DNA of 64,000 nt from Psoroptes ovis (Eukaryota; Arthropoda; Arachnida; Sarcoptiformes; Psoroptidae): contig PQWQ01000022.1 of NCBI GenBank assembly GCA_002943765.1, positions 1 through 64,000 on the forward strand, written 5' to 3'. Below are positions 10,901-21,866 of the stretch, piece after piece. A program made the position numbers and the translations under genes. Under the pieces are notes generated by a model, which worked only from the letters and a program-made list of their open reading frames with translations, was not told the DNA's origin and searched no databases. Each line of letters begins with the position of its first letter. The first letter of the stretch is position 1.

Positions 10901-11578
10901 ATGACCGGCATAAATCACTAAACCTTCAGCGAAACCAGTGTTACGCAAAGAACAATCTCTGAGTAATAAATTATCCTTGTTCACTGCGATTCGTCGTTGA
11001 TCAGCATCATAAACAATTGAGCCATTGAATTTGTGCAGTTTCAAATTGGGCTGTTCGCATTCAATTTTAAATTCAAAATTAGCCTCCTCCAGTGATTGAT
11101 TGGGCTCAATAATACCTGGCACTACGTAACGAGATTTGAGATTACTTTCGCCATCCAAATTACAAGTCTCAACATAACAAGTGCCATAATCATTTTGAGC
11201 TGATTGGGAGCGGATCAGTAAAATATCAGCTGGCACAATTTCATTGCATCCCAAATGAATCAAATCACCTACTTGCACTTGCTGCCATTTGATTCGCACA
11301 AAACGTTTGCTCTTCAAATCGAATCTACGTGTTGTCATGTTATTAACACGTTTATCCGATAAATGGCGTCGACGATCTTCAAATAAATCTTTGATTGCAG
11401 TCACTGACAACACAAACAGCAAAGGCATCAGCTGAACTTCACGCACAAATACTTCCATGCCAGGTAACCAGTTCAATATTTGAATGAACAAAAAGTACAA
11501 ATTTGCGAAACGATAAAACTGTTCAAATAAATTCTTCGGTATGAAGGTAATCCATGTATATAAACATTTCCATTTTTT
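7996..11578 (-). CDS. ATP10: P4-ATPase phospholipid flippase, class V (ATP10-like), 5' end not found
   Basis: Membrane aminophospholipid/phosphatidylcholine-type flippase. Exons on the minus strand: 11578-9395, 9337-8203, 8117-7996. The family motifs are intact: CNLDGESNL (actuator), DKTGTLTEN with the phosphorylated Asp near 10470, and GDGANDVAMIQ near 8905. GPRHKRSRLE after the first membrane pair and FWQAVVAIPILSLMP in the last exon resemble ATP10A/B/D more than other classes. Homology begins at YTWITFIPKNLFEQFYRFAN. An in-frame stop lies just upstream (11579-11581) with no ATG or visible splice acceptor in between, so about 50 N-terminal residues and the start codon are missing. The 57-nt intron 9338-9394 is in frame and stop-free. 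The gene may be functional with an unseen first exon, or 5'-truncated; its neighbours upstream are a pseudogene and a retroelement. Confidence 0.9.
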
Positions 11579-11736
11579 TCAAATTGAAACATTGACAATA
11601 ATTCATTTTATTAAACTACCAATTGATTTAAAATCATATCAAAATATTTATTCGGTTTAAATAGCCATTTGTCTTTACATTTTTGCTTTCATGCAAACAA
11701 CATCCATTATTTGGCTCGATTCATTTAGGTAGTTTA

Positions 11737-11985
11737 AAAATTTATTCGAGAATCATGCATCGTGATCTCAAATTGAGCAATAAATTTATAAGTGAAGATA
11801 TGCAAATAAAACTGACGATTTCGATCTGGCCACCAAATTCAACCCAGGCGACCAGAGAAAAACTGTGTGGCACACCGAATTATATTGCCCCAGAGATTCT
11901 TTTGAAAAATTGTCATGGTTTCGAGGTCGATGTCTGGTTATTGGGGTGCATCGTTTATACGATGGCTTGTTACGATACGACAAAT
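11737..11985 (+). pseudogene. Polo-like kinase fragment (pseudogene)
   Basis: One frame carries SRIMHRDLKLSNKFISEDMQ, the catalytic loop of a polo-like kinase, and later LCGTPNYIAPEILLKNCHG and FEVDVWLLGCIVYTM, the activation and APE region. Between them the activation-segment sequence (DFDLATKF) is found only in the +1 frame, so two compensating shifts lie between about 11810 and 11855. The metal-binding DFG reads DFD. The N-lobe and polo boxes are absent. It is a broken fragment of a kinase domain, lying between the ATP10-like gene and the retroelement. Confidence 0.8.
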
Positions 11986-12227
11986 AAATTACGAATAATC
12001 ATTTCATTAACGAAGACGATAACTAAGATTTATTTAATGCTGAAAGATACAAAAATAATTGAAAATACGAACACAAAAAAATAACCAAAAAAATACCTTG
12101 ATTTGGTTTCACGAAGATGTTAACATAAGAAAGAAAAAAAATAATATAACAAATCAAACAAAGAAATTTTTTAACAAAAAAAAACGTGTGATGAACAGTC
12201 AGAGACGAAAAACAGAAAAACAAATTC

Positions 12228-15200
12228 ACAAACAACGTATCAATTCATCCTCGCGGCCCGAAGAAAATTAAATTTCTTCAATTCTTTTATCAGACGTAAT
12301 AACAATTAAACCATTAATAGGTCGCCATAAGATTCCACCATTAAATTCTATCAAAGCTGAACGCGGAAGATTATCTCGACCAAAACGCAGATCCTTGATT
12401 AAACCGGTCGTCCATCCATTATTAAATTTTTTCGTAGGTACAAGAACATAATCGCCAATATTAAGAATTTGATAATCCGTTTTTGGTCGAAGCCCATATG
12501 ATTGATGATATCGTAACAATAATAATTTTCGAAACCGTTTACGCAAATCAACTTTGAATTTATAAAATTTATCTAATTCAATATTTGGATCATTTTCGCT
12601 TAATTCATTATGTGGCGGACGACCAAAAACGAATTCGTGGGCTGAAATAGGTCGATCAGAGAATAGAATTGGTCGGGAATTGATAATTCCTTCGGCATCC
12701 TTGAAACGATACAATGCGTCGAACAACGATCGGCAATTGTTGTTAAAGATTTTCAAACAATTCTTAATCATTTTTATAAAACGTTCGGCTGTCCCATTTT
12801 GCCATGGGCTCAAAGGGGTAGTATTCCACCAGACAATATTCATTTTAGATAGATTTAGAGCAGATTTTAGACGCATAAAATTTGTACCATTATCAGAACA
12901 GATAAAATTCGGGTAACCAACTTCGTTAAAGATCATTTTTAAAGACCGAGCCAATGCTGCAGCTGATAAATCTTCGACTACATTAATTCGAGCACATCTC
13001 GTTAATAAACATACCACAACTATTCCATAATATTTTCTTTTGTTAATCAGGAAAAACGGTCCAAATAAATCAATTGCAATATTGATGAAAGGATGGGCAT
13101 CTTTGTCAAGAATTTCTCTTGGAGGACCAAAAGGTATTTTCAGGGGTTTTCCACGAAATCGTTTACAGATAATACATTTATTAATAATCTTCTGCATTGA
13201 TCGATTTGCATTACCAATTGTAAGATATCTTGGAACTTGAGCTAAGGATAATTTAATACCATTGTGCAAAGAATTCGAATGTGCTTCGGATAATAGATAG
13301 AATGCAATCTTAGATTTAGCAGGAACCCATATAGATTCACTACCATCTCGTAATCGGTATTTTATTAAACCATTTGAATTGACATAATGATCCATAGATG
13401 ATGAGAATTTGAAGTTCGATTGAAAGATTTTAATCAATACATCTAAATCAGGAATAATCGTTGGTTTCTTAGACCAAGCTCGGAATCGATGAATCCATTT
13501 GAGCATCTTGCGTAAACTAGACAAATTATTAAAGAATCGAAAAAGAGATGAATCTGTAACCTTCATGACAGCTGCGCAAACAACAACAACATTACAACAT
13601 TCGGCTAAATACGATTCATCTAAAATCCATGGCTTTAGCTTCATATAAATCGGAACTGATGCTGGTCGGCTATAAAGATCAGCAGGATTTTTGTTTCCTT
13701 GAATAAACATTAAATTTGCAGATAACTCCATAATAAGTTGTTGAATTTTGAAAACACGTCGACCAATATTAGATTTGAGTTTGTTCGGATTGTTCTTTAA
13801 TCTATCGAGGTTAATTTTTGAATCGGAATAAAAAGTTATTTCTGGGAATATCGATGATTGATTCAATGTCGCCACTATTTTTTCAGTCATTTTGATCATC
13901 TCGTACAACGCAATCAGTTCTTTCTCTACAATCGTTTTGTTATTTGAGGCAATACGAGATTTACCGAATAAAAAGTGACCATCCAAATAAATACAGTAAC
14001 CATATGCATTTTCGCTCGCATCCGCAAATCCTTTAAGTATCGATGCACTATTAACAAATCGTTTTAATTTGATAGGTTCTATAGCGGACCATTTAGAGGT
14101 AAATTCAAACCATGTATTTTGCACTTCAATTGGAACGGGTTCATCCCATTCAGACTTGATAATTTTCGAAAACAATAATTTTAAATTCAGTTTTAAAGGG
14201 TCCATAAGCCCTAACGGATCAAAAATTTTACCCATAAAAGATAACATGGATCTTTTAGTTAAAGTCGAGACCATCGATGGAAAATTTTTAAACGATAATT
14301 CATCGCGAACAATATCCCATTGCATACCCAGAACTGAAACTCGATCATTATCATCAGACGCCGAATTAAAAGATTGAATATTTGAATAAATTTTGTGCAT
14401 TTCAAATCCGGACATTCGAAAATAATAATTGGCGAAATCCATACATAATTTCATTTGGTCAACGGATTCAGTAGTTAAAAGTAAATCGTCCATATAAAAA
14501 GCTTGTAAGAGGAACGATTGGCATGTTCGATCGGGTATCATTTTGATGATTTGATTCAAAACTTGTGTTAGTATAGCTGACGACGATACAACTCCGAATG
14601 GCAACACTGTCATTTCGAATTTCTTAATTTCATTATTCGGTTCTTTCCATAACATTCGTAAAAATTTTCGATGTTCGTTTTTAATTTGGATTTGTAGAAA
14701 AGCCTTTTTCAAATCGGCCACAAGAAGATAAGGAAATAATCGAATGCGCAATAAATGGGGAACAATATCAAGCCCAATAACGATACCCTTCCATAAACAA
14801 TAATTTAATGAATCTAATTTTCCAAAAGATGCATTGAAGACAACACGAAGTGGAGTTGAGGATGAAGATGGGCGGATAATAGCATGATGCGGAATGAAAA
14901 AACCATCTGAATCCTGTACTTCGACCGCATGACCAGCAGAAACGTATTTCATAAATTCTTCACGGTATTTCCAGTACGTGTTATTCGCACGAAGACGATC
15001 TATTAATTTGTTCAACAGAAACAATGCTTTGTTGTAATTGTTTGCTGGTCGTTTATTCGATTTGAAAGGTAACGAGGCCTCAAAATGTCCATTCGGTAAT
15101 CGAATAATATTCATATCGAGATCGAGTTCATCTTCATCATGCGATTCGATCATATCAGTCACCATGTTTTCTTCTTGTAGAATATTCGGTTGCGATTCGA

Positions 15201-16654
15201 TAATACTATGATTGTCCTCAATCATCGCCGCGATGGGACCATATTCAATTTTGCCAAAAACGGAGTCCCAGTATAATCGATTAGCACCAGTCTTCGTTAT
15301 CCGCTTTACCATGTCCGTGCCTATAATTAAGTCGCAGAAAGGCATATCCGGAACTACAAAGGCTTCGATCCATACTTTAGCTTCGATCGATTCTAAAGCG
15401 ATATCAACTTTTTTATCCGCCACAACAGAACCGCCACCGTCATACGCTAATATATTTACAGGTACTATCGGATAATACGATTCCGGTGACACTATCTTAC
15501 GCGACACCACTGTGCATGGCGCGCAGGTATCTATCCATACGACGCATCTACGATTGTTCAATGATATTACGAACGCTGGTCTATCCTTCGAAATATTGGC
15601 TGGAGCTAATTCAATAACTTTTGCCAAACATGTTGCATTTTCTTGTTCATGTTCCCTTTTCGAGGGCACGATTGATGATAAATGTGAGACTTCGCTCATT
15701 GCTGCGATTATTGATGGCGGATCAGGACTAGATTCGGACGGACTCGATGCGATTGAGTTTGATGATTGTGGTGCTTGAACGATAGCTCCAATTGGCGACG
15801 ATATATTCATTTGATTATTCGATGTTGGCGGATTTAATCGAACTTGATGAAGAACCGTTGGATGGCTCAAATTGCAGATTCGGCATCGAATATTCTCATT
15901 ACAATTATTGGATCGATGGCCAGATTTAAGGCATTTATAACATAAATTTAGGCCTATGATCGCCATTCTTTTTTGTTCTTCGGTGAAGGTGCCACGACAA
16001 TCGATTGATCGATGACTAGACAAATTACAAAAAATACAAGATTCGGCTCGCATGGCACCAATAGGACGATGATAATTATTAGATGGTCGTGGACGAGGAG
16101 GTTGCTGCATACGATTAACATTCGAATTATCACTACCACGATTCATTCTATCTAATGATTCCATTCGAATGGCATTCTTGACTACCAAATCTAATTCCTT
16201 TTCGAGTTGCGTCATCGTCGAACAATGAACTAATTTTTCTCTAATTGGTCGACCACATTTCACCAAAATTTCTTGGACCATCGAATTGGATCTGGCTACG
16301 TACGTTGCACCCACACTATTGCAAAAACCAGCGATATTACGTACGCCATCTAAGAAGGTTAATAATTTGTCCACATCATATGTATTGCGAACACCTTCTA
16401 GTTTTCGTATCTTTTTAATGATTTCAACGTCGATCAGATCAGGATCGTTATATCTCGTGTTTAGAGCTGACCAGATTGCGAATAAAGATTTTCCTTGACG
16501 TGCGAGGCTCATCGCTACGTCGTTTGCATCCTTCTTAAGGACTTTTAATAACAAACATAATTTGAACGAATCTCTGAGATTCGGATTTGCTAGAACGATA
16601 TCATCAAAATGACGGCGAAAGGGTAACCAATTCAATACATTGCCATCGATTCAT
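12228..16654 (-). mobile_element. BEL/Pao LTR retrotransposon, 5'-truncated
   Basis: The element holds one long gag-pol frame. Just downstream of its stop, on the minus strand, a purine-rich GGGCCGCGAGGA (about 12250) looks like a polypurine tract at an LTR border. The sequence after it is not found again upstream, so no paired LTR is visible. The 5' side ends in the 71-bp tandem repeat at 16655, leaving no 5' LTR or leader. The boundaries given are estimates. Confidence 0.8.
12268..16650 (-). CDS. BEL/Pao Gag-Pol polyprotein, N-terminus missing
   Basis: A single uninterrupted frame of about 1460 codons. In order: a DUF1759-type Gag segment; three Cys/His knuckles (CIFCNLSSHRSIDC, CYKCLKSGHRSNNC, CRICNLSHPTVLH); a retropepsin with WIDTCAPCTVVS; a Pao-type reverse transcriptase with LVADLKKAFLQI and YMDD near residue 713; RNase H (FADAS); an integrase with an H2C2 zinc region, DLFGPFF, SDNGTNF and NGTAERF; and a C-terminal DUF5641 (NIGDYVLVPTKKF...GWTTG). 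The frame starts after a stop at 16651-16653 and has no ATG before the Gag domain. BEL polyproteins normally have more Gag sequence before this point. The retropepsin active site reads DTC where D[ST]G is usual. The intact frame suggests recent insertion. Confidence 0.88.
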   Translation of the reverse strand: MDGNVLNWLPFRRHFDDIVLANPNLRDSFKLCLLLKVLKKDANDVAMSLARQGKSLFAIWSALNTRYNDPDLIDVEIIKKIRKLEGVRNTYDVDKLLTFLDGVRNIAGFCNSVGATYVARSNSMVQEILVKCGRPIREKLVHCSTMTQLEKELDLVVKNAIRMESLDRMNRGSDNSNVNRMQQPPRPRPSNNYHRPIGAMRAESCIFCNLSSHRSIDCRGTFTEEQKRMAIIGLNLCYKCLKSGHRSNNCNENIRCRICNLSHPTVLHQVRLNPPTSNNQMNISSPIGAIVQAPQSSNSIASSPSESSPDPPSIIAAMSEVSHLSSIVPSKREHEQENATCLAKVIELAPANISKDRPAFVISLNNRRCVVWIDTCAPCTVVSRKIVSPESYYPIVPVNILAYDGGGSVVADKKVDIALESIEAKVWIEAFVVPDMPFCDLIIGTDMVKRITKTGANRLYWDSVFGKIEYGPIAAMIEDNHSIIESQPNILQEENMVTDMIESHDEDELDLDMNIIRLPNGHFEASLPFKSNKRPANNYNKALFLLNKLIDRLRANNTYWKYREEFMKYVSAGHAVEVQDSDGFFIPHHAIIRPSSSSTPLRVVFNASFGKLDSLNYCLWKGIVIGLDIVPHLLRIRLFPYLLVADLKKAFLQIQIKNEHRKFLRMLWKEPNNEIKKFEMTVLPFGVVSSSAILTQVLNQIIKMIPDRTCQSFLLQAFYMDDLLLTTESVDQMKLCMDFANYYFRMSGFEMHKIYSNIQSFNSASDDNDRVSVLGMQWDIVRDELSFKNFPSMVSTLTKRSMLSFMGKIFDPLGLMDPLKLNLKLLFSKIIKSEWDEPVPIEVQNTWFEFTSKWSAIEPIKLKRFVNSASILKGFADASENAYGYCIYLDGHFLFGKSRIASNNKTIVEKELIALYEMIKMTEKIVATLNQSSIFPEITFYSDSKINLDRLKNNPNKLKSNIGRRVFKIQQLIMELSANLMFIQGNKNPADLYSRPASVPIYMKLKPWILDESYLAECCNVVVVCAAVMKVTDSSLFRFFNNLSSLRKMLKWIHRFRAWSKKPTIIPDLDVLIKIFQSNFKFSSSMDHYVNSNGLIKYRLRDGSESIWVPAKSKIAFYLLSEAHSNSLHNGIKLSLAQVPRYLTIGNANRSMQKIINKCIICKRFRGKPLKIPFGPPREILDKDAHPFINIAIDLFGPFFLINKRKYYGIVVVCLLTRCARINVVEDLSAAALARSLKMIFNEVGYPNFICSDNGTNFMRLKSALNLSKMNIVWWNTTPLSPWQNGTAERFIKMIKNCLKIFNNNCRSLFDALYRFKDAEGIINSRPILFSDRPISAHEFVFGRPPHNELSENDPNIELDKFYKFKVDLRKRFRKLLLLRYHQSYGLRPKTDYQILNIGDYVLVPTKKFNNGWTTGLIKDLRFGRDNLPRSALIEFNGGILWRPINGLIVITSDKRIEEI

Positions 16655-16862
16655 TTGCTGAAAAAATTGCCAGTCTATAGCCTTTGCTTTTTCTCAAAAA
16701 AGATGGCAGTCTATTGCCTTTGCTTTTGCTGAAAAAATTGCCAGTCTATAGCCTTTGCTTTTTCTCAAAAAAGATGGCAGTCTATTGCCTTTGCTTTTGC
16801 TGAAAAAATTGCCAGTCTATAGCCTTTGCTTTTTCTCAAAAAAGATGGCAGTCTATAGCCTT
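16655..16862. repeat. 71-bp tandem repeat, about three copies
   Basis: The period is 71 bp (GAAAAAATTGCCAGTCTATA starts at 16660, 16731 and 16802). Each unit is itself two related halves of about 35 bp, GAAAAAATTGCCAGTCTATAG... and CAAAAAAGATGGCAGTCTAT.... The array begins within a few bases of the stop that bounds the retroelement frame and ends about 107 bp before the WASHC4 start. Confidence 0.93.
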
Positions 16863-16968
16863 TGATGTCTCTATAGTCCAAACGATTATACTCTTCATTT
16901 AGACAACCCCATCTATTGGTAATGAAGCAAACAATTTTTCATTAGCATTCTTTGTCATATGGGTGTAA

Positions 16969-19900
16969 ATGATTCAATCAATGAACAAAATGTCTTCGTT
17001 ATCGGATCTGGATCAAGACATAATTGGTATCCTTATCATGATAATAATGACTATCAATTAATTGTTTTTCTCCCGTAGATAAAATGCGCCAGAAAATAGT
17101 GAATCAATATCGACATTATTTGAACGATGTAAACATTGATATTGATTCAATTGAAACTAAATTCGATTTGAATAATGATTACAACACCAACTTCCAATTA
17201 TTCAGTGACAGTCACCGTAATGACAATGTTCTGTTCGATGAACACACAAACATATTGGAGTTATTACAAACCTGTGGCAACACACAACTCAATAAATTGC
17301 TTTTAGTGTTGGCATCATTAATACAACAAATGAACCATTTATCCGCATATGCCATCAAACAATTCATTGGTCCCATTGTTTTGTATCGTGAGGATCATGT
17401 CGTCAATTCATACATCAACCAATCGATTGATCTAAGTGGTGACAACAAAATAGTGGAAGATGATGAGTTTTCAGCTGTGGCTGCCATTCTGCCCATGCTC
17501 TTCGATTTGATTTGTTTTGTCAAGAGATGTTATCAAGTGGTCAGTAACTTGATTCAGCAGCAACACACACTCGTTTCTTATGCAAACATCAAAAGTAAAG
17601 ATGAAAAATTCAACCAAAAGTTAAGAACAATTTTGCCTGATTTAGGCGACAACCTACGTTTCGACTTAGTTTGGGAGTCTCTCAGTAATCTGATTGTGAC
17701 CATCATCAATTTGGACATGGTGTTCAGTCAGCAACAGTCAGCCATCCGGCATGACATCTCCAATTACAAACGTTCGTTAGAATCGGTTGTAAGAGACTGT
17801 CAACATTTCCAAATGCAACATAAACAAAATGAAATACAAACATTACTTTGCATAATCAATGAAATCGATTATCAATTATTCGAAGCTCATATCACCAATT
17901 CAAACAATGCTTCCATTGAATTACAGTCCATCAATCATTTTCTCTTCTTCAAAGGTCTAATCAACTGCATCATCAATTTGAATATCGCCGAAAACGAAGC
18001 GATTCTTAAGAATGGTCATCTCAACGAAAATATGGCCAATCATATTCGTAATGTTTGCGCACAAATGGTGGTGAATGAGAATAAATTTGTTGATGATTAT
18101 CGATTATTGTCGGTGACTGCTTTGTATTCATTCTATGTTCATCTGTTTTGGAAAGATTCAGATCGAAAATTAATGAAGACAATCATAGAGACACAGAAAA
18201 AATTGAATATCGTCTATTCACATTTACCTGGCAATATCGATGTTTCTCCTGATCAATTATTAGTTATGACACTGCCAAAACAATTGGCCGATACACGACT
18301 GTTTGATCATTTTGTCAATCAGCGAGAATTACTGATGAAAGCTGGAGTGATCAATCATCAAATCAAATGTCAAATACCAGTGATTGTCCAGTGGATTGTG
18401 GCCATTGAACAGTCATTCAAATCAGGCTTCTACAATGACATCAATGAGATTGATTCATTAAAACAAATGTTGATTCACATTCAACTAATAAAACAAGGAT
18501 TCGATCATAGCCGGCAATTATCGAGCGCCATTCGTGACTGTATAGCCATACATTGCCAACGTAATCGACCATTGACTAAAATGGACACAGTCGCCTTGTG
18601 TAAAGCAATCATTGTGCTGCAAGGCATCAAGCGATTTTTTGCCACCAACAAAAAATTGATCATTCAAATAAGTCTTCATTATCAAAAATACAATTCATGT
18701 GCCATCCTCAATGTTTTGACTCGTATCAAACATAAATTGTTGAATAATGTCAAGCAATATTCGGAGAAAAAATTGGACCTTCTGTCATCAATCATTTTAG
18801 CAGCTAATTGTTTGAATGGACCAATCATCACATTCCAAAGATTTACATTACTTTCTTTATGTTTTTCATATTTCTTACTCGATTCCAATCGGCAGCTGAT
18901 CAGCAGTGAAGATTCATCTAAAATTCAATCATTATTCACTCGAATTGCTTTCTTCTTCAATATATTCACCATTCTTAATCAATTGTTTGATTGTCGATTT
19001 TTATATTTCAACATTGAAATAATCAAAGTCTATTTTGACCATTTCTATCGTTCATTTGCTGCTGCTGGTAATAATCATAATGGCCACAATAATACCAATC
19101 AACTGCAATCCCCATTCAATAATGCTGACATTAACGAATTGCAATATTTCTTCAATGCAATCGATGATTCAATATCACTTTTTGAGTCGATTAATGATGA
19201 GACAAAATGTTGCAAATTGATCAATATTTTTATGAATGATGTAATGCGTTTGTTGCAGAACCAGCTCATCAAACCGATCAGCAAAGATTTTGAAGATGAA
19301 TTACGCTTTCTCACTCATTTAGACCTAAAAATTGGAGATAAAAACCCTTTCAAACGAAATTTAAAAGATTTCACAAAATTATTAAATGCACAACCAATCA
19401 AAGTGTTCAATGGCAGAAAAATGATTTGGTTTAAGAGTTATATTGAAAATAATTTAAACAAATTGGCCTACAACATGACCACAATCGCATTACATGACTG
19501 GAAAACTTACGAATCTATGCTTGGATTTGCACGCAATAAATATGGCTTACAATTTGCATCACTACAATTACCAACACAAACCTTAGAACAGGGCTTGGAT
19601 GTGCTGGAAATAACGAGAAACATTCATATATTTGTTGCAGCTTACATGTACAATTTGAATAATCAATTCTTCGTCGAAAGAAATTCGTGCAATAAGCATT
19701 TGAATGTACTCACCATTCGTCACATTGCCAATTCCATACAAACACATGGCTTCGGCATCATCAATTCTACGGTTAATTATGTTTATCAATTCCTGCGAAA
19801 AAAGCTGCAAACATTATTTCAATTTTTGTTCGAAGAACACATCAAATGCAGATTACTAAAAGATGTCCGTTATTTCCGTGAATTGATGGCCATCAACAGT

Positions 19901-20716
19901 GATTGCACCTCAACTGCCAAATTTCCATTCGAACGTGCTGACAAATTCATGAAATCGATGCGCAAACTTGGCACCACCAAAGATGGTCAAACTTATTTGG
20001 ACAAGTTTCGACAATTACTTACTCAAATCGGTAATGTCATGGCATTCGTCCGCATGCTTAGAAGTGGTGCACTTCATTGCACTTCTCAGATCGCCAATTT
20101 CATACCTGATCTGGATGAATTGAAACAAACCTCATTTGAAGCAATCATCAAACAAGAACAATCTCAGATGAATCAACATTTCTCATCACAAACCTTGCAC
20201 GCAGCTCGCAATTTGGATTGCGTTCTCAACAAGATTGATCATAATTATTCAGATGCCACTGACTATTTTCGACTGTTGGTCGATGTGTTTGCAGACAAAT
20301 TTCGTGATTCAAAATACTTACATTTGGCCAATTTCTTCATTATTCTGCCAGCCACCACATTGAATTATGTCGAATACATTTTGTTATGCAAAGACAAACT
20401 GAACAAAAAATCAGCCGATCAAAGCACTTGCACTGCATTTACTGACGATGGATTCGCAATGGGTGTCATTTATCTTCTCAAATTATTCAATCAATTTAAT
20501 CAATTTGATTCATTGCAATGGTTCGCATCAATCGATGATTATGTTGCAAAGACAATGCCATCAACTAGTACAGCTGCAATGACTGATAGCCAATCTGGCA
20601 GTGATAATACTGATCAAACTATGAACTTGACTAAGAAACGAATGCATTTGTTTCACCGAGAATTCCAATTGTTAAAATTTAATCTCATCAGTTCGAGGAT
20701 TCTATTTAAATCTTGA
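16969..20716 (+). CDS. WASHC4: WASH complex subunit 4 (SWIP)
   Basis: Subunit of the endosomal WASH complex, which activates Arp2/3 to form branched actin for retromer-linked cargo sorting. A short first exon ends at 17026; a 52-bp intron (17027-17078) is followed by one long exon. Phase 1 matches across the junction. Three in-frame ATGs are possible (16969, 16981, 16990); they give 1231 to 1224 residues, close to the usual ~1170. Diagnostic stretches include TTIALHDWKTYESM, PTQTLEQGLDVLEITRNIHI, NKHLNVLTIRHIANSI, FPFERADKFMKSMRKLG and AFTDDGFAMGV, all strongly matching vertebrate SWIP. It converges with the palmitoyltransferase gene. Confidence 0.96.
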
Positions 20717-20767
20717 TGCGACAGTGATGACAGTGACCATAATCTTTTGTTGGAAAATTGGTGAATC

Positions 20768-20784
20768 AATAAATCAAATTTATT
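20768..20784. terminator. Back-to-back poly(A) signals of converging genes
   Basis: AATAAA on the plus strand (20768-20773) serves WASHC4. TTTATT (20779-20784), AATAAA on the minus strand, serves the palmitoyltransferase gene. They are five bases apart between stop codons only 100 bp apart, so the two transcripts should overlap in their 3' ends. Confidence 0.6.
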
Positions 20785-20816
20785 TGTTTGATGATTAAAT
20801 TAAAATGTGTAACATA

Positions 20817-21866
20817 TCAAATATCATTGATTGCTGTTGGTGATTGATGTGATGGCTGTAAAAGTGCTTGTGGGTAGCCAGAACTGCTCACATCACACAC
20901 AGCCAGTGAATTGCATTTGTCGGTTGAGTTAGGCTTCAAGGGCAGTGGATAGCAATGACCGTCTCCTTGGCTGTTGAAGACGGGTAGCAGCCAAAACAGT
21001 TTGCTATCGCCAAACACAGAGACTAGATTACGTTTGCAGCCTAAATCGAATCGATTGAATTCATATTCGTACATCTTGAATCTGGGCGTCTGATACGATT
21101 CGAGAGTGGTGACATTTTTGCTGACCAAATAAATGTGGTAAAACAAAAGGATCATGATGCTTATGGAGAATATGAAACAGAACAGCACCAAAAAAAACAC
21201 TTGGAACTTGCCGGGGTATGACTCGTCTCGCCAGAATTTCATGAACAGTTGCGCCGAGCTTAGCACCACATACAAACACGTGATGGATGTATAAAACAGG
21301 AAAAGAAGAAAGTATTTGTAGTTGTCAAAGGCCACACAGTTCGAAACCCAGTGACAATGATGGTCCATCTTACAAATGCATTTGCCGCAAGTCGAACAGT
21401 GGTGAGCTCGATCTGGCTTCAGCACTAAACATTTGGCACAAAAACGGACTTGTCCATTGTAGGCCCGCGTGAATATCGGCAGATTGTTGCTTTGAATGAT
21501 GGATTCAAATTTTCTATTTCGTTCTTCGTCGGTCATTTGATTCCACCGCATTTCGTCCGGAATGACATATTCGGCTGCGATGGCTCGATGAGGGGCAAAC
21601 ACGCATTTCAAATAGGAAATCAATGATAACAGATAAAGCGGCACAAAGCAAATGGCCAGTAGAGCCTGAGCCCATATTTGTTCATAAAACTCGTAGACGA
21701 CATAATACATATAAACATGAATGCCCCACACGTACAACGTGAAGATCATTACAAACGGGAGGTATCTGGCTAGTCGAATTATCTGACACAAACATCGATA
21801 CGGACTGCCATTCGACGGCCCAACTCGATTGCGCTCAATGTCCATTCTGAATTTCTGGTATTTCAA
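20817..21866 (-). CDS. DHHC palmitoyltransferase (ZDHHC2/15/20-like)
   Basis: Integral membrane S-acyltransferase that attaches palmitate to cysteines of proteins at Golgi, endosomal or plasma membranes. 349 residues in one exon. There are four membrane segments (about 36-57, 66-87, 185-205, 225-247). The zinc-binding Cys-rich domain lies between the second and third (FCAKCLVLKPDRAHHCSTCGKC), with catalytic Cys171 in DHHC. Downstream NVTTLESYQTPRF corresponds to the TTxE motif, and LGCKRNLVSVFGDSKLFWLLPV to the aromatic/PaCCT region of ZDHHC2/15. Oddly the active-site block reads DHHCHWVSNC, where DHHCPWVNNC is near-universal; the catalytic Cys itself is kept. Confidence 0.95.
   Translation of the reverse strand: MKYQKFRMDIERNRVGPSNGSPYRCLCQIIRLARYLPFVMIFTLYVWGIHVYMYYVVYEFYEQIWAQALLAICFVPLYLLSLISYLKCVFAPHRAIAAEYVIPDEMRWNQMTDEERNRKFESIIQSNNLPIFTRAYNGQVRFCAKCLVLKPDRAHHCSTCGKCICKMDHHCHWVSNCVAFDNYKYFLLFLFYTSITCLYVVLSSAQLFMKFWRDESYPGKFQVFFLVLFCFIFSISIMILLFYHIYLVSKNVTTLESYQTPRFKMYEYEFNRFDLGCKRNLVSVFGDSKLFWLLPVFNSQGDGHCYPLPLKPNSTDKCNSLAVCDVSSSGYPQALLQPSHQSPTAINDI

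Noticed and set aside
12059..12271. Basic open frame KIRTQKNNQKN... near the retroelement end
   Set aside because: A-rich 3' flank of the retroelement; compositional frame with no domain.
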